Shown: positions 44,212 through 56,099 of the stretch, piece by piece
How the letters are laid out: every line of letters begins with the position of its first letter
How positions within the stretch are numbered: the stretch's first letter is position 1
Source: Heloderma charlesbogerti
Lineage: Eukaryota > Chordata > Lepidosauria > Squamata > Helodermatidae
NCBI GenBank assembly: GCA_026122225.1
Contig: JANEZZ010002061.1
Span: 1,116,001-1,180,000, forward strand
DNA: 64,000 nt
Direction: 5' to 3'
Notes under the pieces: generated by a model
Seen by the model: the letters and a program-made list of their open reading frames with translations, nothing else
Told to the model about the DNA's origin: nothing
The model's database searches: none
Translations under genes and position numbers: made by a program

Positions 44212-44540
44212 TTCGATTTATTTATTACATTTTTATACGACCTTTCCCTCAGGCAGCTCAGAGTCATGTATGTAAGAACCTAAGAGTCCTGCTGAATCAA
44301 ACCAAAGGCCTCTAAGCAGGACATGAAGGGAATAGCACCCTCCCACACATGTTCTCCAGCAACTGGCATCCATGTTCGCCCTCCCTCGTTATATGCTCAC
44401 AATCCCCCTGTGAGGTAGGTTAGGCTGAGAGAGTGTAACTGGCCAAAGGTCACCCAGTGAGCTTCATAGCCTAAGTGGGGATTCAAACCTGGATTTCCCT
44501 AGTCCTAGTTCATCACTCTAACCATGACACCACACTGATG
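44212..44540 (-). mobile_element. tRNA-derived SINE split by a CR1-like fragment
   Basis: TTTATTTATTACATTTTTATACG (tail, 44216) and CCCTGTGAGGTAGGTTAGGC...GATTCAAACCTGGATT...CATGACACCACACTG (head, to 44536). Between them 44270-44375 is a second-subfamily CR1-like 3' piece (CTGAATCAAACCAAAGG). Confidence 0.7.
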
Positions 44541-44955
44541 GAGCTTGCTCCAGCCTTTCTTCCACATGTTCAGAAGAGGCTTGTTCAAAAGGCCTTGTCA
44601 TCAACCAGGTTCAGGGCCTTCCCTGCTATAGCACCTTCCTTGTGGAATGCTCTCCCACAGGAAGTCCACACAGCTAGTTTCTTGATGATTTTTATAAAAC
44701 AAGCCTAAGCTTCTTTCTTTCTTTTTCTCTTTTTTTTTTGTCCCGCCAGGATTTGGGGGACATAGTATCCACTCTTTCCTACTACTTGTAGGAAAGCACA
44801 TATGACATTTTGTTTTTCATGGTTTTATTATTTTGTCTTGTTTTTAAAAGTCTTCAGATATATTTTTAAATGATTTTATTGTAGCATGCTGCCTTCAGGG
44901 CAGGTTGGGTTAAAAAAAAGTAGGATATAAATGGAATAAATATAAATAAATCTTC
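44541..44955 (+). mobile_element. L2-like LINE 3' part
   Basis: TRFRAFPAIAPSLWNALPQE (about 44602-44663), then a 3' UTR ending CAGGGCAGGTTGGGTT and AAATGGAATAAATATAAATAAAT. Confidence 0.75.
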
Positions 44956-45795
44956 ATTTTTTTCCAATTTACCTTTTAAATTATTTTTGCTTTGAATACC
45001 TTTGCTTAAAGAAGTTCTGTTCAACTCTGCCAATCTGGCATTTTGAACCTTACACAGCTCAATAAATTGCTCAGTTGCTCCGTAGTCCCTTAAATATTTC
45101 TGGGCTGTGGTGAGGCTGCTTAATTCCCAGTGGTTGCATTAAGATTCATACTGGGCGCAGGACTGCAGCCATTAGGCCTCCCTGAAACATTTACCAAGCT
45201 CAACCTGCACACATGTTGACACTTTTCCAGAGACAGATTTTAGGAGCTGTTTTCTGATCCCTGGCAGTTCTACATGATCATCTGTGCAAAGCGGTTGGAA
45301 GACTGCCTAAAAACGAAAGCTGAGGGACTGCACCTGCTGTCCCCTTGATGTAGAAGACGTGTCGGGAACCTACTGGCTTGGGAAGGAGGGGACAAAACTT
45401 TGCCAGAGGCTCAGCCGGTGTAAATGTCCCCAGGGATGACAGAAACTCTTCTGAGATAGACACTGGCTCCTGACCAGAGCATAAATGAGCAATGACAGAT
45501 GCTGGTTGACAGGAACTTCTCCTGCCCCTCTGTTCCCCCAAGGATGCAGCCCAATCAGTGCTAGTCCTTAATGGAATGATTTCAACCCCACTGCAAAATA
45601 AATAAATAAAAGTTATCATTGAAAAGATGAGCTCAATGAAGCCACTCACTTGCGTCACTTAGTACAACGGATGGCCTTTTGCAGACAGTCCGAGGATGCA
45701 GGAGCTTAAGGATACAATCTCTGGGGAGGACAGAGATGCAGAATGGCTTGCAGAGGTCATTTGGCACTCTGTGTCGAAGAGACAGCGATATGACA
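44956..45795. other. TTC7A intron, unique-looking
   Basis: No gene or nameable repeat. Confidence 0.4.
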
Positions 45796-46322
45796 GAGGT
45801 GAGGAACCTTTCCCAGCCGAAGGGCCAAATTCCAGTCTGGGAAAGGTCTCACAGGCTGCGTTCTATCTGTGGGTGAGGCCAAAGGCAGAGTGGGCAAGGC
45901 CAAAATTATTTTAAACCTCCTCAGAAGGAAGACAAGGCTTCTGCATGTCCACTCAAGGACTGAATCACACAGAACCGCTTTTAATTAGCATCCCAAATAC
46001 CAAGTCTTTGCATGTCTACTCAGAAGTAAGCATGAGCAGCATATTTACTCACAAGTAAGCAGGGCAAGACTGCATGTCTACTCACAAATAAACAGGGCAA
46101 GAGTAAGAATTAAGCAGGACTGAATCACTTCACAGCTTCCTCCCCAGCCCCTGCCTGCTTCTCCACTGCAGGGAAAAGGTCTTCTCTCCAATCAGCAGCA
46201 AACCAGAGATAAGAGTTTTTCCTTGCTGGGAGAGGGGGCACTGCCTAGGGAAGAACCTGTGGGCCAAATGGGGAATCCCACAGGCTATATTTGGCCCATG
46301 AGGGAGGTTCCCCATCCCCGCT
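45796..46322. mobile_element. hAT-like nonautonomous element
   Basis: GAGGTGAGGAACCTTTCCCAG...GGGCCAAATTCC at the left; inverted ATTTGGCCCATGAGGGAGGTTCCCCATCCCC at the right. 46010-46095 holds three diverged CATGTCTACTCAGAAGTAAGC-like units. No clear duplication. Confidence 0.6.
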
Positions 46323-46766
46323 ATACAACTTTCAATGGGATGAGGGATTGCCAACATATTTTCTTTTTATTGCTCCTACCACTCTGCCTTTAACAGCATC
46401 TTGGCTTGCAGAAGTGAAGCAGGTAAATCTTTTCTCATCTCTTCATCTTCATGCCAGGAAAAAAACTTAATCCGCTAAATTTTACCCTTGCAAGCTATTA
46501 AGGCACAGAAGCGGTGCCAGTAAAAAATGAAAAAGTGGCAGAACTAGGCCTAGTGTGGATCCAACATTATCCAGTGTTAAAGGATTTGGGTCAGGAGAGG
46601 GATGACAATATCCCACCCCATTGTCCCACCCATATGGTGCAAATTCCCTCCCATCTTATACCTGGGGGGCAGTGTTGTGTTAGGTCTGCCCACCATTAAT
46701 AATGGTTATAACAGACCCTGGAATGTTCTTCAACCCTCTTTCAGGATATAGGTTTACTCTTTAGAT

Positions 46767-47047
46767 CAGGGCCCCCCAAAACCCCTGAAATTTAAAAAAA
46801 AATATTACAAAACAAAATGGCTTCTGTAGCAGCTATGGAGCACCAGAAGTGCCAAATTTGGCTTGTTTAAATTTGAATTTAGCCTTTGTAGTGCTCTGTA
46901 GTGCTATGGAGCAGTTCACCACCAAATTTTGGAGGCAAACTAGCAGTTTCCCCCTTTTTTCTGGGCGCCCCAAAGCGCCATACAGAGTCCAGCCCGAGGG
47001 GCTCAGGGGTTGAAAATGGACTGTAAACCTGAGGTTGCCGACCCCTG
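46767..47047. mobile_element. Nonautonomous hAT element
   Basis: CAGGGCCCCCCAAAA...GTTGCCGACCCCTG. Flanked by CTTTAGAT (46759-46766) and CTTTGGAT (47048-47055), 7 of 8 identical. 281 bp, no coding capacity. Confidence 0.85.
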
Positions 47048-47075
47048 CTTTGGATGATGCTAATATCCTCACTCA

Positions 47076-47384
47076 GTCAAATCAGTCAATTCTAAAGGAA
47101 ATCAACCCTGACTGCTCATTGGAAGGACAGATACTCAAGCTGAAGCTCCAATATTTTGGCCACCTAATGCGAAAACTCCCTGGAAAAGACCCTGATGCTG
47201 GGAAAGACTGAAGGCAAAAGGAGAAGGGGACGGCAGAGGATGAGATAGCTGGATAGCATCACTGATGCAATGAATATGGACTTGAGCATGCTGCGGGAGA
47301 GAGCGCAGGACAGGAAGGCCTGGCGTGCTATGGTCCGTGGGGTCACAAAGAGTCGGACACGACTGAACGACTGAACAACAACAA
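47076..47384 (+). mobile_element. BovB LINE 3' fragment with target duplication
   Basis: Codes the last RT residues (NQSILKEINPDCSLEGQ-like...), ends GACTGAACAACAACAA. It is flanked by AATATCCTCACTCA at 47062-47075 and 47385-47398, a perfect 14-bp duplication. It lost four bases near 47172, so it is out of frame. Confidence 0.95.
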
Positions 47385-47398
47385 AATATCCTCACTCA

Positions 47399-48116
47399 CT
47401 GCTCACTCAAGGGCCTCATATTATAGCCTTTTCATGGAGCCTTTAAGCTTGGAACTGTTGGCCACAGTACAGGGAAATCTACCTCAGGTATATTACCTGC
47501 AGCCACCACAGACCCTCCAGAAGCAGCGGAAACATCCACAGCACAGGGGAAGTGACTAAACACCACCACCCTGGTCTCTGTTGGAACCTTGAGAACTTCA
47601 CCCGCATCAGAGGGTGGAGCATGGGAGAGATCAGCTGCTGCAGGCTGTAAGACATCTGGCTGCTATTTTCTTAACTTTGTTTTCTTGGCGTAGCTGTTGC
47701 AGTTTGTAGTGTTTATTAAAGCCTTAATGCATAGGAAAGATATTGGGCTCTGGTTTATACACGACTGAAAAATAATATTTGATATTGTGTAGTAATGTTT
47801 GATTTTGCCTGTTTTGTAACTGATTTGAAATGTTATGTTAGTATTAGTGAAATGAATTGCTTATGATTGTAATGATGTAATATTGTAATGATGCATTGGT
47901 CTGCTTTTTTTGTTGTTGCATTGCTGTTTTGTTAGCCACTTTGGGCACTTTTTGTGGAAAAGTGGAATATAAATTAAATGATGATGATGATGATGATAAT
48001 GATGAAATACCACCCACCCAGAAGTATGGCAAGTGGCTCAATAGCAACAATTTAATAAACAAAAGTTGCCACTCATTTTAGAAGAAAAGGCCATCTTTTA
48101 AGATGTCCTTTTTCAT
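47399..48116 (+). other. TTC7A intron; L2-type tail and (GAT)n at 47920-48000
   Basis: GCCACTTTGGGCACTTTTTGTGG and GGAATATAAATTAAATGATGATG are an L2-like 3' end with a GAT repeat at 47979-48003. The remainder is unassigned. Confidence 0.5.
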
Positions 48117-48129
48117 CAGCTCTTGCAGT

Positions 48130-48463
48130 GAAAAGGTGAAAGGTGTCCCCAACCAGTCGTGTCCAACTCTAGGGTGTGGTGCTCATCTCCATTTCTATGC
48201 CGAAGAGCCAGCGCTGTCCGAAGACGCTTCCGTGGTCATGTGGCCAGCATGACTGAACACCGAGGTGCACGGAACGCTGTTACCTTTCCCGCCGAAGCGG
48301 CACCTAGTTATCTCCTTGCAATTTCTTGCTTTCGAACTGCTAGGTTGGCAGGAGCTGGGACTGAAGATGGCAGCTCACTCCGTCACGCAGCACTCGGGTC
48401 TCGAACCACTGTCCTGCCGACCTTCCGGTCTGCAGTTCAGCGTCTTAACCACTAAGCCACCTA
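48130..48463 (-). mobile_element. Sauria-type SINE (tRNA head, BovB-type tail)
   Basis: Minus strand: GTAGGTGGCTTAGTGGTTAAG (A box), AGTGGTTCGAGACCCGAGTG (B box), a central body, then GTTGGACACGACTGGTTGGG, like the BovB 3' end, and an ACACCTTTCACCTTTTC tail. Flanked by CAGCTCTTGCAGT at 48117-48129 and 48464-48476, a perfect 13-bp duplication. Full-length; the tail similarity implies mobilisation by BovB. Confidence 0.93.
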
Positions 48464-48788
48464 CAGCTCTTGCAGTAACACACCAAAATCCCCAAAGCCC
48501 ACAAAATAAACAAACCAATTAAAATCCCCCCCCTGCCCCGGCACACACACAGAAATGTATCAGTTATGCCTTTAGCCTGCACACTTACTTGGCATAAGCT
48601 CCACTGAAATCAGTGGATCTTTCTCCTGGATAAACATGTCCACGACCAGACTGCACAGTTTGGCTCACAAGAGGAAAATCACTTAAAAACTACAGTGCTT
48701 TGTTACTGTGCAAATACTATATTCCCCTTCACGGATCACTGCCTTCTTGTGGCGAAGGGGCTTGCGTAACTCAGTGAAGCCATAAGCT

Positions 48789-50465
48789 ATGCCGTGCAGG
48801 GCCACCCAAGACGGGCAGGTCATGGCAGAGAGTTCTGACAAAATGTGGTCCACTGGAGAAGGAAATGGCAACCCACTCCAGTATTCTTGCCAAGAAAACC
48901 CCATGGAACGTATCACAAGGCTAAAAGAGATGATGCCGGAAGATGAGCCCCTCAGGTCGGAAGGTGTCCAACATACTACTGGGGAAGAGCAGAGGGTATT
49001 TCCAAGTAGCGCCAGAAAGAGTGAAGCGGCTGGGCCAAAGCCGAAAGGACACTCAGCTGTGGATGTGTCTGGTGGTGAAAAGAAAATCCGATGCTGTAAA
49101 GAACAGTATTGTTTAGGAACCTGGAATGTAAGATCAATGAATCAAGGTAAGCTGGAGGTGGTCAAACATGAGATGGCAATATTGAACATCGACATCTTGG
49201 GAATCAGCGAACTCAAATGGACAGGCATGGGTGAATTTAATTCAGGTGACCATCATATCTACTACTGTGGGCAAGAATCCCTTAGAAGAAATGGAGTAGC
49301 ACTCATAGTCAACAAAAGGGTGGGAAAAGCAGTACTGGGGTACAATCTCAAAAACGATAGAATGATCTCAGTACGAATCCAAGGCAAACCATTCAACATC
49401 ACAGTAATTCAAGTCTATGCCCCAGCCACTGAGGCCGAAGAAGCTGAGGTTGATCAGTTCTATGAAGACCTACAACACCTTCTAGAACTAACACCAAAAA
49501 AAGATGTCCTCTTCATCATAGGGGATTGGAATGCTAAACTAGGAAGTCAAGAAATCACCGGGATAACAGGCAGGCATGGCCTTGGTGTACAAAATGAAGC
49601 AGGACAAAAGCTAATAGAGTTTTGCCAAGAGAACATGCTGATCATAGCAAACACTCTTTTCCAACAGCACAAGAGACGACTCTACACATGGACATCACCA
49701 GATGGTCAATATCGAAATCAGATTGATTATGTCCTTTGCAGTCAAAGATGGAGAAGTTCTATACAGTCAGTCAAAACAAGACCTGGAGCTGACTGTGGCT
49801 CAGATCATGAGCTTCTTGTTGCAAAATTTCGGCTGAAATTGAAGAACGTAGGGAAAACCACTAAACCATTCAGGTATGACCTAAATCATATCCCCTATGA
49901 ATATACAGTGGAGGTGAGGAATAGATTTAAGGGATTAGACCTGATAGACAGAGTGCCTGAGGAACTATGGACGGAGGTCCGTAACATTGTTCAGGAGGCA
50001 GCAACTCAATCCATCCCAAAGAAAAAGAAATGCAAGAAAGCCAAGTGGCTGTCTGATGAGGCTTTACAAGTAGCTGAGGAAAGAAGGGAAGCAAAAAGCA
50101 AGGCAGAAAGGGGAAGAGATATCCAACTGAATGCAGAGTTCCAGAGAATAGCAAGGAGAGACAAGAAGGCCTTCATAAATGAACAATGCAAAGAAATCGA
50201 GGAAAACAACACAATGGGAAAGACTAGAGATCTCTTCAAGAAAATCGGAGATCTCAAGGGAACATTTTGTGCAAAGACAGGCATGATAAAGGACAAAGAA
50301 GGCAGGGACCTAACAGAAGCAGATGAGATTAAGAAGAGGAGGAAAGAATACACAGAAGAACTATACAGGAAAGATCTGAATGTCCCTGATAGCCATGATA
50401 GTGTGGTCACTGAACTTGAGCCAGACATCATCAAGAGTGAAGTCAAGTGGGCCTTAGGAAGCATT
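48789..50465 (+). pseudogene. BovB ORF, endonuclease part, disrupted downstream
   Basis: About 559 codons before the CR1 insertion. An APE-type endonuclease spans about residues 105-350, with TWNVRS (111-116), ELKW (141-144), the catalytic GDWNAK (245-250), IDYVL (312-316) and GSDH (337-340). A basic linker follows (PKKKKCKKAKWLSDEAL near 405). The residues expected in an active enzyme are visible. The frame runs three codons into CR1 sequence to a TAG at 50475. In the family this enzyme nicks target DNA to prime reverse transcription. The first ATG is my choice of the earliest in-frame start; the native start is unknown. Confidence 0.88.
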
Positions 50466-51460
50466 ATAGAATCATAGAACAGTAGGGTTGGAAGGGGCCT
50501 ACAAGGCCATCAAGTCCAACCCCCTGCTCAATGCAGGAATCCAAGTCAGAGCATCCCTGACAAATGGCTGTCCAGCCTCGTCTTGAAGGCCTCCAGTGTG
50601 GGAGAGCCCACCACCTCCCCAGGTAATTGGTTCCATTGTCGTATTGCTCTTACAGTCAGGAAGTTTTTCCTGATGTTCAGCCGGAATCTGGCTTCCTGTA
50701 ACTTGAGCCCATTATTCCATGTCCTGCACTCTGGGATGATCAAGAAGAGATCCTGGCCTTCTTCTCTGTGACAACCTTTCAAGTACTTGAAGAGTGCTAT
50801 CATATCTCCCCTCAGTCTTCTCTTCTCAAGGCTAAACATGCCCAGTTCTTTCAGTCTCTCTTCATAGGGCTTTGTTTCCAGTCCCCTGATCATCTTTGTT
50901 GCCCTCCTCTGAACCCTCTCCAATTTGTCTGCATCCTTCTTAAAGTGTGGTGCCCAGAACTGGACACAGTACTCCAGATGAGGCCTAACCAGTGCTGAGT
51001 AGAGGGGAACTAGTACTTCCTGGGATTTGGAAGCGATGCTTCTATGACTGCAGACCAAAATAGCATTTGCCTTTTTTGCAGCCACATCACATTGTTGGCT
51101 CCTATTCAGCTTGTGATCGACAACAATTCAAAGATCCTTCTCGCTTGTAGTGTGGTTGAGCCACGTATCCCGCATCTTGTAACTGTGCATTTGGTTTCTT
51201 TTTCCTAGGTGCAGAACTTGGCATTTGTCCCTATTAAATGCCATTCTGTTGTTTTCTCCAGCGCTCCAGTCTATCCAGATCACTTTGAATTTTGTTTCTG
51301 TCTTCCAGAGTATTAGCCATCCCTCCCAATTTTGTGTCATCTGCAAATTTGATCAGCATTCTCTGCACCTCCTCCTCCAAGTCATTAATAAAAATGTTGA
51401 AGAGCACTGGGCCCAGTATTTTACTGGGCCCAGTATTTTTCATCACTTTGTTGTTACATT
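50466..51460 (-). mobile_element. CR1 LINE inserted in BovB
   Basis: The minus frame 50546-51085 codes KANAILVCSHRSIASKSQEV through DSHLSGML. It is 5'-truncated at about 51405, then carries a 17-bp tandem duplication (51406-51439) and a foldback at 51446-51473. CATT lies at both outer edges, a possible short duplication. It is younger than the BovB it splits. Confidence 0.93.
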
Positions 51461-52927
51461 AGTAACAACAAAGCTAGCGGAGATGACAGTATTCCAGCTG
51501 AGCTATTTAAAATCCTAAAAGATGATGCTGTTAAAGTGCTGCATTCAATATGCCAACAAATTTGGAACACTCAACAATGGCAGCAAGACTGGAAAAGGTC
51601 CGTTTACATTCCAATTCCAAAGAAGGGCAACGCCAAAGAGTGTTCAAACTACCGCACAATTGCGCTCCTTTCATATGCCAGCAAGGTGATGCTCAAAATC
51701 CTACAAGCTAGGCTTCAGCAGTATGCGAACCGAGAACTACCGGAAGTACAAGCTGGGTTTCGAAGAGGCAGAGGAACTAGAGATCAAATCGCCAACATTC
51801 GCTGGATCATGGAGAAAGCAAGAGAATTCCAGAAAAACGTCTATTTCTGCTTCATTGACTACGCTAAAGCCTTTGATTGTGTGGATCACAACAAACTCTG
51901 GCAAATTCTTAAAGTGATGGGAGTACCAGACCACCTTACCTGTCTCCTGAGAAACCTGTACGAGGATCAAGAAGCAACAGTAAGAACCAGACATGGAACA
52001 ACCGACTGGTTCAAAATTGGGAAAGGAGTACGACAAGGCTGCATATTGTCACCCTGCTTATTTAACTTATATGCAGAGTACATCATGAGAAACGCCGGGT
52101 TGGATGAATCACAGGTCGGAATTAAGATTGCCGGGAGAATTATCAACAACCTCCGATATGCAGATGATACCACCCTAATGGCAGAAAGCGAAGAGGATCT
52201 CAAGAGCCTCTTGCTGAGGGTGAAAGAGGAGAGTGCAAAAGCTGGTTTGAAACTCAACATTAAAAAAACGAAGGTCATGGCATCTGGCCCCATCACTTCC
52301 TGGCATATAGAAGGGGAAGAAATGGAAGCAGTGACAGATTTTACTTTCTTGGGCTCCAAGATCACCGCAGATGGTGACTGTAGTCATGAAATTAAAAGAC
52401 GCTTGCTCCTTGGGAGGAAAGGTATGGCAAACCTAGACAGCATAGTAAGAAGCAGAGACATCACCTTGCCGACAAAGGTCCGTCTAATCAAAGCTATGGT
52501 TTTCCCAGTAGCAACGTATGGCTGTGAGAGCTGGACTATACGGAAGGATGAGCGCCGAAGAATTGATGCTTTCGAACTGTGGTGCTGGAGAAGACTCTTA
52601 CGAGTGCCCTGGACTACAAGGAGGTCAAATCAGTCCATCCTAAAGGAAATCAACCCTGAGTGCTCATCGGAAGGACAGATACTGAAGCTGAAGCTCAAAT
52701 CTTTTGGCCACCTAATGCGAAGAGAAAACTCTCTGGAAAAGACCCTGATGCTGGGAAAGACTGAAGGCAAAAAGAGAAGGGGACGACAGAGGATGAAATG
52801 GCTAGATAGCATCAGCGATGCGATGAATATGAACTTGAGCACACTCCGAGAGAGAGCGCAGGACAGGAAGGCCTGGCGTGCTATGGTCCATGGGGTCACG
52901 AAGAGTCGGACACGGCTGAACGACTGA
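51461..52927 (+). pseudogene. BovB ORF, reverse transcriptase part, cut off from its start
   Basis: Open from SNNKASGDDSIPAELF at 51461 to the TGA at 52925-52927, 488 codons. RT motifs: IPKKGNAKECSNYRTIALL (region 2, about 51614-51670), CFIDYAKAFD (A, about 51848), GVRQGCILSPCLFN (B, about 52028) and YADDTTLMA (C, about 52157), then the thumb and a C-terminal HGVTKSRTRLND. The YADD catalytic pair is intact. The only disabling lesion visible is separation from the endonuclease part by the CR1. Known role: copies the element's RNA and, through tail similarity, Sauria-type SINE RNA. Confidence 0.88.
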
Positions 52928-53339
52928 ACAACAACAACAACAAAAATACTATCTTTAACTGAGTTAGCAGCTATTGCAAAGAATGAGTGGCATACAGAAC
53001 CAGTGCTTGACTATATATCTGCCCAGTGCCATCTCTTGGGCTGGGATTGTCTAATTTCTGTCAAGGGGGAAGTGCCAGAGACCTTTATAAGTCAAGGACT
53101 GAAGGTATTTGGGTGGAAGAAATTCAGAACCCACTGGGCTAGTCTTGATCACATGACAGTTCCCCCTCTACAGCATGGGAACAGCGAAGACCTCCCTCAC
53201 AGAGTTGCCATAAGGATGGATAAGGATTATACATATTCCCAAGTGCTACACAAATGATTAATAATTATAGTGATAATGATAACAACAACTGTACAGGTTA
53301 TATTGTCCACACAGGTCAAGAAAGAATACAAAAATCCAA

Positions 53340-54150
53340 GAAGAACTCAACAAGATCAGCCTCGGATGGCCTTCTCTCTGCCCCATCAGCCAGGATAGCT
53401 AGGCTGGTAAGGGAGAGGGAGAGGGCCTTCTCTGTGGTGGCACCCACTCTGTGGAACTTTGCCATGCCCCTGTTTAATGAGCTTCCGCCACGCTCTGCAG
53501 TATAATGAGCTTCGGCTATTGGGCGATATAGAAATGAAATGAAATAATTTTTAAAAAAATTAAAAACGTGGTTGTTCAGGCAGGCATTTGGGGTGGGTTA
53601 GGGTATTTTTTAAGATTGTACCCCAGTACTGCTTTTCCCACCCTTTTGTTGACTATGAGTGCTACTCCATTTCTTACGAGTCCCCTGGACTGCAAGGAGG
53701 TCAAATCAGTCAATCCTAAAGGAAATCAACCCTGAGTGCTCATTGGAAGGACAGATACTGAAGCTGAAGCTCAAATATTTTGGCCACCTAATGCGAAGAG
53801 AAAACTCTCTGGAAAAGACCCTGATGCTGGGAAGGACTGAAGGCAAAAGGAGAAGGGGACGGCAGAGGATGAGATGGCTAGATAGCATCACCGATGCAAT
53901 GAATATGAACTTGAGCACACTCCGGGAGAGGGCGCAGGACAGGAAGGCCTGGCGTGCTATGGTCCATGGCGTCACGAAGAGTCGGACACGACTGAACGAC
54001 TGAACAACAACAACAAGGATATTTTTTAGAAATATTATGTTTTTAATGTAGAATTTTATTGTTTTAAACTGTTTCTATTATTGTACATCGCCCAGAGTGG
54101 CTGGGTGACCAGCCAGATGGGCGATTAATAAATTTAATAAATAAATAAAT
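53340..54150 (+). mobile_element. L2-like LINE 3' part split by a BovB fragment
   Basis: RERERAFSVVAPTLWNFAMP (53409-53470), a stray L2 3' end at 53505-53540 (GAGCTTCGGCTATTGGGCG), then after the BovB piece ACATCGCCCAGAGTGGCTGG and TAATAAATTTAATAAATAAA. Confidence 0.75.
53671..54019 (+). mobile_element. BovB LINE 3' fragment
   Basis: The frame from 53659 codes LRVPWTARRSNQSILKEI through HGVTKSRTRLND to a stop at 54001, uninterrupted. Ends CTGAACAACAACAACAAGG. Confidence 0.95.
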
Positions 54151-54825
54151 CCCACTATTGAAGTTGGAGTAGTAGCTGCTCATGTCAAGCATGTATCCAA
54201 GTTGAATTTAGCCGGGGGTGGGGGGAGTGTTTCTCACCCTCTCAAACCTTAGCTGTCTTGTATAAATTCTGCATGAGAGAAGGGAAGCCAGATTGTCATT
54301 AGAGCCAGTGATAGAACAGAAATTGCAAGAGGTGCTGTGAGAAAAGTCCAGTGGGAGCTAAAGAAAACAGACTTTAGCCAGGAAAAAGATGTAGGTCGGA
54401 GAAGAAATATGTGTCCTGCCAATAAATGATCTTGGTTTGAGAGAGGAAAAAATAATAATAAAGTATCCCCTGTGGAATATTGAACATGCTTCCAACTCCT
54501 TCAAGTGAGATGTAAACTCAGCAAGACTTACACTTATATCTCTTGAGAGGAAGTCTGTCTTGCAGTGCCACTTCACACATTTACCACTGCGTCTGTGTAG
54601 TAGGGAGCCAAAGCCCATCTTGGCTCTCTGGCACATGTAATCATAACAGACATGTGGTAGAAAACATGTGCTTTATGTTTACACAATAAAAACATGAGAA
54701 GCAGCACTCAGATGCAAGCCTCAGATCCAATACATTTCCAGCTTTCATGTTCATTTCCTTTTTAACACCAAACAAGCATTTCTCAGCCTTTCTGCTTTCC
54801 ATAGTTATCAGATTATGGATGATTC

Positions 54826-55686
54826 CAGACAGAAGGCTCCTAATGCTACCAATTAGAAGGCCTTATGTTGGTATTCCATCATTTTCTCTGTAATGGATTT
54901 TCTGTGGTAAGAAAAGAGATGGAAGAAGTGGTGGGAAACCATGGGAGTTACAAGTGCCTGCCTGTTTGTTTCTGAGCCTGATTCAAGGTGCTGGTTTTAA
55001 CCTATAAAGCCTTACATGGCTCAGGACCACAATACCTGACAGAATGCCTCTCTCAACATGAATCTACCCAGACACTACAATCAACATCTAGGGCCTTTGT
55101 CTGAGTGCCTCCTCTGAAGGAGGCTCAAAGGGTGGCAACAAGGGAGAGGGCCTTCTCAGTGGTGGCCCCCCAACTTTGAACTGTGGCCTGCCTGGCGCCA
55201 CAGTCATCTTTTCAGCGCCAAGTTAAGACTGCCCTCTACTCCCAGGCATTTAATGGCATATGACTGGGCACTTGTGCCAGCTGTCTTGAACAGGTGTTAT
55301 TGAAACTGGGTACTGAAATTGTTTTTAGCTATTTAAATTGTTTTATATTTTTGTATGTTAAAAATTATAACCTATGTTTTATTATAATGTTGTATTATGT
55401 GATGCTGTGTGGTGTTTATAACGTTGTGGTTTGTATTTTTTTGTGAGTTGTTGTGAACCACCCAGGGAGCCTTGGCTATTGGGTGGTACAGAAATTAATA
55501 ATAATAATAATAACAACAACAACAATAATAATAATAATTTGCTATTATCTTTGGATTGAGCAATAAGCGTATTACTTATGAAGAAGAAGAAGACGGAGAA
55601 GAAGATGATGACGACGACAACAATGACATCTGGACTCCCCATAAAATTTTGTGAGTGATAGCATAATAAAAGTTTCATCTGGAAGC
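54826..55686. mobile_element. TTCCAGA-end MITE split by an L2-like LINE
   Basis: GATTCCAGACAGAAGGCTCCTAA (left), ATAAAAGTTTCATCTGGAAGCACC (right). The interior left half matches 31997-32170. 54985-55498 is inserted L2-like sequence with (AAT)n/(AAC)n and a GAA/GAC-rich run to 55620. Confidence 0.6.
54985..55535 (+). mobile_element. L2-like LINE 3' part with AAT/AAC repeats
   Basis: GTGCTGGTTTTAACCTATAAAGCC (KVLVLTYKA-like), AGGGCCTTCTCAGTGGTGGCC, and a GTGAACCACCCAGGGAGCCTTGG 3' end. Confidence 0.8.
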
Positions 55687-55748
55687 ACCTATAACATAAA
55701 CTATTTCAGTGAGATTAATGTTCCGTCTAGTCATTTGGCAGGGGGACT

Positions 55749-56099
55749 GTTCGGACGACATGAGTTAAATTGTGAGTTATTTTACCAGTGTGGGCTGTGG
55801 TGCATGCCATCCAACGTTTTGAATCTGCAACCCCCAACTGGGGGTTGCCATGGCTTGTTGTGTTGAAGCCAGGTGATGAGGGTTATTTAGAGGTTAAACA
55901 ACCCTCGCAGAATTCATCGTCTATTTTAGGGTTATGCAAGGGTTATGCTTAAATAACCCCCGCTGCCCAGTTTTCGATGACACAACAAGCCGCAGCAATC
56001 CCTGGCTGGGACTTGCACATTCATAATGCTGAATAGCATGTGTTGCGATTTCTCGTGGGTAAATTAACCAACAATAGGCTGTTGTGTCATTCAAACACA
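55749..56099. mobile_element. DNA element with TGTT.G.A.GACA ends
   Basis: Left TGTTCGGACGACATGAG; right reverse complement TGTGTTTGAATGACACAACA. Internal arms TTGTTGTGTTGAAGCC and CACAACAAGCCGC add self-complementarity. No coding capacity. Confidence 0.6.

Larger units (their letters stand above)
48719..52945 (+). mobile_element. Near full-length BovB (RTE) LINE interrupted by CR1
   Basis: Includes a 5' region with GGAAATGGCAACCCACTCCA (48861), endonuclease, RT and the GACTGAACAACAACAACAAC end. One CR1 insertion lies at about 50466-51460. Elsewhere the reading frame is open on both sides. The 5' limit is approximate. Confidence 0.95.
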
